From: Hawksworthiomyces lignivorus
Lineage: Eukaryota; Ascomycota; Sordariomycetes; Ophiostomatales; Ophiostomataceae
NCBI GenBank assembly: GCA_002917075.1
Contig: NTMA01000054.1
Coordinates: 62,001-126,000, forward strand
Length of the DNA stretch: 64,000 nt
Direction of reading: 5' to 3'
The notes beneath the pieces were generated by a model. That model was not told the DNA's origin and did no database searches. It saw nothing but the letters and a program-made list of their open reading frames with translations. The position numbers were made by a program, and so were the translations under genes. Positions 55,726 to 64,000 of the stretch are shown here, in pieces; position 1 is the first letter of the stretch, and each line of letters opens with the position of its first letter.

Positions 55726-57686
55726 AGTGTACGTGTGCTTAAAGAAAGACCAAAAGTAGAAGAGATGTGGTCAATCACAACTGGCAGTTGTTTTCACTTC
55801 CTTTCTTAGAAACTCAACTACTGCTTACCCCTAGTCTACGAAGGTCTTCTTTTCACAAGATCATTTTTCTTCCGGGGATTCGTCTCTTCATATACTGATT
55901 TATCTCTATGGCCTCTCTCATCTGTGCGAAGAAACCAGCGAACGGTACCTCATAAGAATGCTATTGAGTATCTATCTCTTTACTTATTTAATTTGACGAA
56001 AAGAGAAAAGGTACAACCGAGGGTATGTAGGAGATGGGCCAATTTGCTTTTCGGCTTTCAACCAAATTGGCGGAGCAATTGTTTTCACGGAGAAAACCAG
56101 TTTAATAAAATAAACTCACATATGATAAAACAAACAAAAGAACCAAACATCAGAACTTGTTCTTCTATCCGCAGGGCAGAATGGGTCGCGCAGATTTGAT
56201 CTCTCTAGTGAATTGCGCCTATGAATTCCTCCTGCCGGCAGTCCGGTCGATGTCATGCCTAAATCAAGCAGAGCCCCTTTTGTCGACATTTTGTCCGAGT
56301 CAAAGTGCTAGTTCGACGTGGCATTCTATCAATGTTGCCCGACTCATCTTTTGCACGTCTTGTTCTTCGCTTCTTTCAAAACTCAATATTCGAGGCCATG
56401 CTGTTGTGATAGTTGCGAATAGTTTCGCATCTTCCAATGTCCTCTTCCTCCCGATGCTGATCCGGCTTGACGTGAAGAAACAATGTGGGAAAAAATCCTT
56501 TCACCAGCGCCACATGCATGTAATTCTGGAATGAGGGGACCACAAGCGAGAAAGAAAGCTTTTCCGTCGAGTCGGGACCTCCACAGCCGCCATGGAGAGG
56601 GGGAAGAGAAGAGGGAATGCAAAAGAAAAAGAGGGGAGCTTTTGCCCTATTCATTTATCCAAGTTATCCAAGCCGATGAAGATGGGTCCCGTCTCCCCTG
56701 CCGGTAACAAAGTCCCCTACATTATTAAGGGCAGAAAAGCGAACATACAACGCACAGCTCGAAAATGAAAGGACCTTCTGCAGCACCCAAAGTTGAAGCA
56801 AAAGAGGGTTTGCTCGGCGATTATGTCGCCACGAGGTGGTCGTTCGGATCGAACAGACCGGGTGAAATAGCCCTCCGCGCACTACGAAGAGAGAATCGTA
56901 AGATACATACAGAAACTCTCGAGAGAACGGTTTAATAATATTTACAATAAAATTTCATTCGCTAATCGTTTCGTTTTCCAGTCGATGTTCATTGGAGTAA
57001 AGACTCTGGCATACCTCATGTCTCCGAAGTTATATTTCATCAGAGGCTTATATGATGTTTTCTCGGAAAATTTAAGATCTATGCCGTAGATCTTGGCCGT
57101 AACAAGAAGAGAAGAGGAATCCAAAATATCAGTGGATGGTTTAGGGACCTGGGTATGGATGTATGAGGTCTCGCCGAAAGCGTAGGAGCCAAAGAGGATT
57201 TCTTGGCGGGAGCGTTTCCTCCACTTTCTCAATCGCCAAGCCTTGGCTGTGGCCGTCATCGACACAGCCAAGGTGTGAGAGACCCATGCTTCATCGTCTC
57301 TACCGATTTGCTTGGTCATTTTGCGGAACCAATGCGTCTCACAAAAATAACGAGACAGGGAATCAATTGTATCTCATAATACATGTTTCCGGATGGCACT
57401 TCACCAGAAGCAGGTCCGGGCAGCCTTCAAGTTCCCACGCTTTGAAGAAGCCAAGAATGTGTCTGGAACATCTTGGAAGGCTTGGCTGTAGCAAGGCCTT
57501 TTGTCATCTGGAGTTTGCAGAAGTATATGAAGCAGCTCTGGCGCTTCCGTATTTTTTGATAGAAGAAAAGGAAAAAACTACAATTAATTCATTGATGAAC
57601 AATTTCTTGCCCTAATCGCATCTATTTTTTTTTTTTCCGAATATTTTCGCTGCTCCTCCCGCGTCCGACTCTGTGCCTCGATCAAC
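55726..57686. other. Intergenic region
   Basis: About 1.96 kb. It contains the GMC promoter on the left and the leader of the small secreted protein on the right. A 125-codon minus-strand ATG frame at 56942-57319 has no family resemblance and is not called. Nothing else is recognised. Confidence 0.5.
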
Positions 57687-58141
57687 ATGGTTGCCGTTTC
57701 CAGCATCCCAGCAGTTTTGATGCAGCTCCTCGTCTTCACGTCCATCACAGCCGCCTCACCACTGCCCCTCAATATTAATCTAGGTGCTTATTCGCCTGCT
57801 GTGGTAGTCGGTGATGGTGAGATCTCATTCGATTCTACGAAAGAGGGAACGTCCAACACCATCGTCAACGCGCTGCAGAGCTCCGGCACGGTAGCTGGCG
57901 GCGCTGTCGCAGAAGGCGCTGCTGTCACAGCCGCTGCCGCTCCGGCAGAGAGCAACAGCGGAGTGAAGATTGTCCAGGCCGCATCAGACCCTAGCATCTT
58001 GACTGAGCCGGTATGTCGGCCAACACGTGATATATATACTTGACTCAGTGTGGTTTGCGCCTTTGCTAATAATAGTTGCTGAAATACAACTAGGCCTCGC
58101 TCCCGGTTCCTGGGTCGAAGGAGCTGGATCCCCGAGTATAA
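57687..58141 (+). CDS. Small secreted protein (123 aa)
   Basis: Two exons, 57687-58010 and 58094-58141, give 123 residues. A hydrophobic signal peptide covers about residues 1-24. The mature part has LGAYSPAVVVGDGEISF near residue 32, a motif I associate with small secreted proteins of filamentous ascomycetes, then an Ala/Val/Gly-rich middle and a polar end (GSKELDPRV). It has no cysteine in the mature region. The short second exon is supported by a GTATGT donor, a CTAG acceptor and frame; without it the protein would end in intron-derived residues. Function unknown; surface or effector-like roles are possible. Confidence 0.75.
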
Positions 58142-58526
58142 GCAAATAATGCAGATGGCGGTTGAGGATCTGATCTTGTTTGAACAATTACCGAGCTGGC
58201 TCGAGATGAACAATTAAAAGATGTCACACAGAACGGATGGTTTTGTGCTTGGAGTTTTGGCGTGCTTTAGAGGGTTCTACATTCGGTGGACATGGTTGCT
58301 ATACCTACCTAAATCAATATCTATAACATCGTGATATCCAAAGCGAAAAGAGGAAATGCATCAAGACGATTCTCATGTTTTGCTATATACAGAATGGTCA
58401 ACTAGAAGAGCATACTTTGCGCGTCATTTCATCGCAGTTGTGAATGGCGCTATGCTGGAACAACTGTTTTGCGTATTGTCTCTTATCCTACCGTCATTTC
58501 GTCTCTTTGGCTATTTTGTAACAATT
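58142..58526. other. Intergenic space between convergent genes
   Basis: Nothing recognised; 3' flanks of the small secreted protein and the LysM protein. Confidence 0.5.
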
Positions 58527-59739
58527 TTACACACCAAAAGGTCCTCCTAGACCAGATTGTTGCACGCTGACACAAATATAGTTGCCGACCATGTCCTCGA
58601 TGTCGTCACAGTCAAACTATGGGAGCAAGCAACGTTAGTTTCTCTTGCTACAACGGAGGGAACAATTTCGGAAAGCAAACACAAAACAGCAGCAGCTGAA
58701 ATGTATTATAAGAGAAGAGCCTTACACCTGGATTCCAGTTCATTATTTGATTCTGGGTCACGCCGTTTGTGAGAGCGATTCGCCGACAATTGTCGTTGGC
58801 GCGGACAAAATACCATCTAGAGCCTGCACTGGGTGTTAGAACCATTCCGTGTTCTCCTCGCCGCGCTTGCTCGCTTTCCACTTTGTTTTGTGGCAACTTA
58901 CAATTTCTTGTGACGCCTGGGAACGTCGGGCTCGGCGTCGCCACGGCAGAGGGCCGCGTCCGCGTCGAGGTCAGGGTCACGGTGGTGGTCGAGAAGGTGG
59001 GCACGATGGTGATGAGGGCGGTGGCGGTGACGGTGCTGAAGACGACCTCGACGGAGGTGGTGGTAAAGAAGGCGGTGACGGTGGTGGTGTCGGCGGCGGG
59101 GCAGAGGCCGCACAGGCCGTAGGCGGGGTTGCAGCCCTCGCCGCAGTACTCGGTCGAGTTGCCGCAGTAGCCGTTGGCCGAGCAGCACACGCCGTACGGC
59201 GAGCCCAGGCACGTGTAGAGGCCGCCGCAGATGCCGTCGCTGCCGTCGGGGCTAGGGATCAGGCCCGCGGTGCTCTCCGGGGGCGCCGCGCTGGACGAGC
59301 GGGTCGCGTTCGACGAGGCCGGCGGCGCAGACGAGGCCGGCGCCGCGTGCGTCGCCGAGGTGGACGGCTTGATCGCGGCCGTGGTCGACAGGTTCCCGGC
59401 GACCGGCGGCTTGCTTGCGGCTGACGACGACGAAGCCGGCGGCGGCGGTGGTGGCGGCGGGTCCACGGCGGCCACGTCGGTGCTGACGCAGTACGACGCG
59501 CCGGCGCTGAGCGTGCAGCTGTGCACGGAGGGATTGATCTGCAAAAACTGCGAGACGGTCAGGCCGTTGGCGCTGGCCAGGGACACGCACGAGTCGCCGG
59601 CCTTGGCCGTCACGCTGTGCGTGCAGGACAGGGCGGCCAGCGCATCGGAGGCGACGTCGGCTGCGAGGGCGGGCGAGCCGAAGCGCGCAGCCGAGACGAG
59701 GGCCAGGCAAACAGCCGACAACGTCCACGCTGGGGCCAT
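58527..59739 (-). CDS. Secreted LysM-CBM18-LysM chitin-binding protein (341 aa)
   Basis: Three minus-strand exons (59739-58902, 58823-58726, 58616-58527) give 341 residues. A signal peptide (about 1-26) precedes LysM 1 at about 39-85 (AGDSCVSLASANGLTVSQFLQINPS, with flanking cysteines). A Pro/Ser/Thr-rich linker follows. A hevein-like CBM18 spans Cys171-Cys210 with CCSANGYCGNSTEYCG, the usual chitin-binding core. A Thr/Val-rich linker leads to LysM 2 at about 282-330 (FVRANDNCRRIALTNGVTQ... NWNPG, then DCDDI and NYICVSV). Two introns interrupt LysM 2; an unspliced reading loses its end. Secreted LysM proteins of fungi bind chitin or its oligomers, either shielding the wall or suppressing host chitin perception; which applies here is not determinable. 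Placement of both splice sites is supported by the complete LysM pattern. Confidence 0.92.
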
Positions 59740-62606
59740 TATTTTTCTCTCTTGTGTGTTTTCCCGGTGGAGCTAATAGAGAAGAGAAAGGGGAAAAAAG
59801 AAATGGTCTGAGCTGGTTGGGACAGTAAATCTCTCTTTCACACGCTCTAGCAGGGAGAAGAAGGGCGGAACAGGTTGAAAAAGGAATTCTATAACCATGG
59901 TCTTATATTTTTCAAAAAGCTATAAAGCTTTCCTTAGACGCGCGTGTTCCTGACACTCAGGTTCTTGGTATTTTACAGTTCAATTTTACTTTGGTTCTGC
60001 TACGCTATTTTCCTTTCACCCTCCCGGTGTGGAACCTCCCATTTTACCTTGCGGGATGATGCTGATGTGCCAAGGGGCTGCCCGGGATAGAAGAGAGAAT
60101 TCGTCATCGTTCGAGCCAGGCTATCTATTTTAGATATCCCTGGTGGGTGGATGATATTGTAGACACACACACAGGAATAGCAACTGGATTGGCAGACAGA
60201 CACAAAAAGCAATATGAGAATTTAAACAAAAATAAACATAGAGCGAGGGAAGAAGGGGAAGCAGGGAGGGCAGGCAACAAAAAGCACGATGTTTTCGCGG
60301 GGCAAACTTATTGGCCTAGATCTTGGCACTCGGCTTCCTCGTGTCAAAATAGCAACAAGCATCATTACAGCAGTAGTATGTTGTGTGTTGCCAAGGAACG
60401 CATATGGAGCGAGACCGGCAGACATTCACCAGGCACAAATAGATCAGATGGATCGGATGGACCTGGTATGAGATTTTATATTTCGAACCGAGCAGTCGAG
60501 GTGGGAGAATCGGAAGTAACGTACCCTGAACGCGTACGCCGAAGATACATGTCTTTAATTTTTGTCTGCCCTGGGTGGAATAACTCTAGAAAGAAGCGAA
60601 CAAGGACGGATGCAGGAGGAAGTGGGAAAAGAAGGGGGGGAGCAGTATGGGGAGACGGCCCCGGGGTAATGACACGCAACAAGAAGATCAAAAAAAATTT
60701 TGATTAGATGAATAGATTGGCGATTGTATATTTGTGAATAAACGAGCAGCTGAAGCATAGAATGGATATGCCCCAGAGATGTAAGAAAAGAAGGGATGAA
60801 CAATATGTCTAATTTAAAGAGGCGAGAATTAACCTAATATCCAAAGATCAACCAAAAGTCTAGAAACCCGGAATTAGCCAAGCAATGAAAAAAAAAAAGA
60901 GGATGAGTACGCCAGACAAAAGTTGCCACATGGAAAGGAGAGTCGGCGATTATGGACATAATCGCGAATTTACGAACTGTGTAGATTCTATGATGTTTCC
61001 GGGGGTCGAGTTTCCGGAGAGCATGTGTGATTTTCTTTCTTGCTCTTGCAATTGCTATGTCGCCCGTGAAGAGTGACACGCGGCCAGCATAAGACTCGTG
61101 TGTCCTCGGAGATCGAGACCATTCTGACCATGTGCTTTTCATATTTAAGGAAAATATGCAGCCGGAGCTAGGATCGAAGACCAAGCTCAAGAGGTCGAAG
61201 TAAACAAGGCAGCACCCTAAGCGTGGTCCTTTAAATGAAATCTTGTTTGTAAGAGCAGCCGTATGAAGAGAGCCATTCTTCTTCGCTACATATGTGTATC
61301 TTCTAGCCTTGTGAAGATATGTGTTCAGGATCTGCACCAAAGAAAGAAGTACTGTTGTTGTTCAGGGCTAGCTTTACCATAGAGACTGATGAGAAACACA
61401 TCCGCCTTAGGGGGCATATAATATTCTAATCTAGTAAGGTTTCCATACATTGAGTGTGGCAATCTATTTTCTAAATACGATAAGTCAAAATGGAAGTTGA
61501 AACGGTTCAAGCAATCGTGTGATGGTACTCCGTATAATATCAACGTAAAACGATGCTGTTCAGTCGTCCATAATGGTCTCTTGCGTGTCGTCTTGACTAA
61601 CCGAATTTGGTAACTGACTGGCATTAGATGTGTGACTCTCGCGACGTATCTTCCTGTTAGTCTCTGTGCGTATCTTGCAATTGAATATGGCATTCATATT
61701 TCGGCGAACAAAATCAAAATAGAAATGAAATAGGCCTTCATGAGAAGACGAATGGCATCTACCATGCTACAATTGAGCAAGCTGGGGCGACATCCCTCAG
61801 CATCCTGCAACACAAAAGGCTCACACGATCTCAAACGTATTCTTGTCCACGTGATACAACACGTGTTTTGATACAAATATCGATTACTCATCACATATGC
61901 ACTTGACAGATGAGGAAGGACCCCTTTTTCATTGGGTCGCGCGGAAGCTGAGACTCGGGAAGGCGTGCGTGGCGCGGGCTTTACGGTATCATCTGTAATT
62001 ACGACTCCGTACCAAATCCTTTAGGGGAGAACAACTGCCTCATCGACACTACAAGACACCCACACACACAAATCCACACACAAGCGCCGTACACACACAC
62101 ACACGTATACTTCCCACTGCGCATCGAAGAGCATCGCTGTCTCTTCTCGTGTGTCGAGAGCGTCCTCTCGTTCAAGCTGCACCACCGATTCATGGCTACA
62201 ATGGCCCCCTAAGGACGATTGTTCTCTCTGTCATTCTTTGTCTGTGTTCGCTCAATCGGCCCTGGCCCGATGGGCCATTCGTTGCATCTTTTTATGTTCT
62301 CATCTTCTCCTCTTCCTTCTCCTGTTTTTTCTATTATTATGAACGCTTGGCTCTTGGCTCATTTATCTATCTTTTCTATTTTTCTGTCTTAATTCGCCTT
62401 TATTTCCACTACTTCCACACTCATTTGCATCCCGAAGACGTAATTCAGCGGCTCTCTTATCATCCTGTAACACTTCTCGAACTCTGGCGATGCCCTTCGA
62501 CCGCACCTTCAATACGACTCGATTCAATATCCATTTTCCTTGCTGTATTTCCACGGCTAATTAATCGAACCGATACACGGTGAAACGCATTCCCTGTCTT
62601 TTCACG
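59740..62606. other. Intergenic region
   Basis: About 2.9 kb. Left: promoter of the LysM gene. Middle: short frames on both strands without clear gene character. Right: a CA-rich microsatellite at 62057-62104 and a CT-rich leader before the gene at 62607. A TACTCCGTA lies at 61526-61534. Confidence 0.5.
62057..62104 (+). repeat. CA-rich microsatellite
   Basis: Interrupted (CA)n runs over about 48 bases in the upstream region of the M28-like gene. Confidence 0.9.
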
Positions 62607-64000
62607 ATGCTGCCTCGAAACAGCGATGCTGCTGGCGAGCAGCAGCTTCCCCCAATTCCAACTTATGACGAAGCCGTTTCTGGCGGCGGCAGCCGCAGTG
62701 GCGGACTGCTGCCCTCTCCATCTACCTTCGATCCCCTGTCACCAATGGGCGAGGCATTCTATGCTCCAGAGAACGAAAGCCGCTCTCTGCTACGACGACC
62801 TCACCAGCGAAGCGCATCTACGTCATCGAATCCCACCGACTCCACGGGCACGGCTCTGCGGTCCAGATCAGGCGGCTACCGCCCGCCGACTGTCGAAACC
62901 GACGATGAAGACAGCACCTGGAGCTCGAGCGACTCGGACGGAGGCCACGGCGATGACGACGTCGACACGGAAGCTGCGCACGTGCGCCGGGAGATGATGG
63001 AGTTGGACATGGAAGATCCTTTGGTTGCGAGCAGCAGCAGGCGGCGAGGGCGGCCGTCAATCTTCGGCAAGGGGTTTTCTCTCTCCCTGCCCAAGTGGGC
63101 TTGGAACTGGCGCTTATCGATGCCGAGATTACGCATACGGCTGCCCGACGGCTCGCAGCAGAGCCCGAGCCTCACCAGCCGCTTTGGCCGCCTGGCCGGC
63201 TTCACGCGGCTGAGCGGCAGCGACGTCGATGGTGAGGGCGGCGCGGAAGCCGCTGACGACGGCACTACCGCACCAAGGAGGCGCGGCTGCCGGCCGTCGT
63301 GGCCCAAGGTGAACGCTGGTGTCGCGTTCATGATCTTTGGCCGCCTGCTGGCGCTGTTTCTCGTCCTCGGCTTTATCTACCTGCTCTTCATGAGCGACCT
63401 CTTCACGTCTATCTCGCGGCGCCTCGGCAGCCAGGTCTTCGACCCGGAGAGCGTCCGCTCCCACATCCAGTCCATGATGAATCCGCAGCGCATGCGGGAG
63501 ATGTCCAAGCACTTCACCAGCTACGCGCACATGGCGGGGACCGAGGGCGATTTTGCGCTGGCCGTCGACGTCAAGAACCTGTTCACCAAGTTCGGCCTCG
63601 AGGACGTCACCGTTGACGAGTACTACGTCTACCTCAACTATCCGAAGCAGGGCGGCCGCGCGGTCGAGATCCTGGGCGGCGATGGCCAGCCGACCTGGTC
63701 CGCCAAGCTCGAGGAGGAAGAGGTTGGCGGCGAGGCCGCCGGCCACCAGACCTACGTCTTCCACGGCCTGTCCAAGGCCGGCGACGTGCGCGGCCCGCTG
63801 ATCTACGCCAATTACGGGTCGCGGGAAGACTTCCAGAAGCTGCACGACAGCGGCATCGTCACGGCCGGCGCCATCGCGCTAGTGCGCAACTACGGCACCC
63901 AGGGCGACCGCGCCCTCAAGGTCAAAGCCGCCGAGCTAGCCGGCTTTGCCGGCTGCCTCATCTATAGTGACCCTAAGGACGACGGCTTCCTTCACGGCGA
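62607..64000 (+). CDS. Tre/transferrin-receptor-like M28 membrane protein, 5' part (cut by window end)
   Basis: The frame is open from the ATG at 62607 to the window end (464 codons, no intron seen). The cytosolic N-terminus (about 1-235) is polar, contains PPIPTYDEAV near residue 16 (a P-x-Y-D-E-A element as in membrane adaptors bound by Rsp5-type ligases), acidic and Arg-rich patches. One transmembrane helix lies at about 237-262 (FMIFGRLLALFLVLGFIYLLF). The lumenal part starts with a helix and a region matching the glutamate-carboxypeptidase-II/transferrin-receptor layout: LFTKFGLEDVTVDEYYVYLNYP, then a PA domain (GPLIYANYGSREDF, AGAIALVRNYG, LAGFAGCLIYSDPKDDGF). Yeast Tre1/Tre2 and Vps70 have this architecture. 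Whether the peptidase zinc ligands are kept lies beyond the window. A type II protein of the endosome/vacuole or Golgi pathway is likely. Confidence 0.9.
   Translation, partial: MLPRNSDAAGEQQLPPIPTYDEAVSGGGSRSGGLLPSPSTFDPLSPMGEAFYAPENESRSLLRRPHQRSASTSSNPTDSTGTALRSRSGGYRPPTVETDDEDSTWSSSDSDGGHGDDDVDTEAAHVRREMMELDMEDPLVASSSRRRGRPSIFGKGFSLSLPKWAWNWRLSMPRLRIRLPDGSQQSPSLTSRFGRLAGFTRLSGSDVDGEGGAEAADDGTTAPRRRGCRPSWPKVNAGVAFMIFGRLLALFLVLGFIYLLFMSDLFTSISRRLGSQVFDPESVRSHIQSMMNPQRMREMSKHFTSYAHMAGTEGDFALAVDVKNLFTKFGLEDVTVDEYYVYLNYPKQGGRAVEILGGDGQPTWSAKLEEEEVGGEAAGHQTYVFHGLSKAGDVRGPLIYANYGSREDFQKLHDSGIVTAGAIALVRNYGTQGDRALKVKAAELAGFAGCLIYSDPKDDGFLHG

Noticed and set aside
56942..57319. 125-codon minus-strand ATG frame
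   Set aside because: Composition is not implausible, but no motif, splice partner or promoter element supports it. Conservation data could reverse this.
60147..60707. 186-codon plus-strand frame, and an overlapping 60-codon frame at 60289 followed by a GTATGA donor-like site
   Set aside because: The longer frame is Lys/Arg/Gly-rich and starts within a repeat-like segment; the short one has a hydrophobic stretch but no convincing second exon.
1..64000. CRISPR array, rRNA, intact transposon or prophage
   Set aside because: No regularly spaced direct repeats, no rRNA signature, no transposase or reverse-transcriptase motifs and no matched terminal repeats were seen by eye.

Overview
This window looks like nuclear DNA of a filamentous ascomycete (Pezizomycotina). 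The protein-coding genes carry short introns (about 50-300 bases) with GTAAGT-like donors, CTAAC-like branch points and CAG/TAG acceptors. The families are typical of such fungi: Zn2Cys6 regulators, a cytochrome P450, an ABCC transporter, GMC oxidase, LysM/CBM18 chitin binders and small secreted proteins. Gene starts are often preceded by long pyrimidine-rich leaders. Order or genus cannot be fixed from sequence reading alone. All exon models were built by hand from reading frame, splice signals and family fit. Every multi-exon model given closes in frame.

Layout. 0-4 kb: a possible gene tail at the left edge, then an SDR reductase (+) convergent with a Zn2Cys6 regulator (-). 6-8.8 kb: a large low-complexity protein with a BTB-like core and a probable 5'-UTR intron. 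11-13.2 kb: a TMEM135-like membrane protein. 13.9-14.3 kb: a TATA box and a 59-residue small ORF. 15.6-16.8 kb: a cysteine-rich single-pass surface protein. 17.2 kb: tRNA-Glu(CUC). 18.1-22 kb: a CrpA-like P1B copper ATPase (-) with a very long Cys-rich N-terminus containing three 69-bp tandem repeats. 23.6-34.5 kb: an FAD monooxygenase (-) divergent from an extended-SDR reductase (+), then a P450 (+) and a second Zn2Cys6 regulator (+). 36.2-40 kb: a 1115-residue protein with a disordered N-terminus and a multi-pass C-terminus. 41.5 kb: a small Ala-rich secreted protein. 43.3-44.5 kb: a secreted CrtC/AttH lipocalin-like protein. 44.5-48.3 kb: the largest gene-poor stretch. 48.3-53.4 kb: an ABCC transporter (+) convergent with a secreted GMC oxidoreductase (-, 53.7-55.7 kb). 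57.7 kb: another small secreted protein. 58.5-59.7 kb: a LysM-CBM18-LysM chitin-binding protein (-). 62.6 kb to the right edge: the 5' part of a Tre/transferrin-receptor-like M28 protein.

How genes may work together (inference). FAD monooxygenase, reductase, P450 and Zn2Cys6 regulator form a compact oxidative tailoring set, and the two oxidative promoters carry CGG(N5)CGG direct repeats. With the CrtC-like protein, ABCC exporter and GMC oxidase further right, the 23-56 kb interval resembles a loose accessory-metabolism neighbourhood, but no polyketide, peptide or terpene backbone enzyme is present in the window. The LysM protein, Cys-rich surface protein and copper ATPase suggest cell-wall/host-interface and metal-stress functions. 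I found no transposon with intact ends, no rRNA and no CRISPR.
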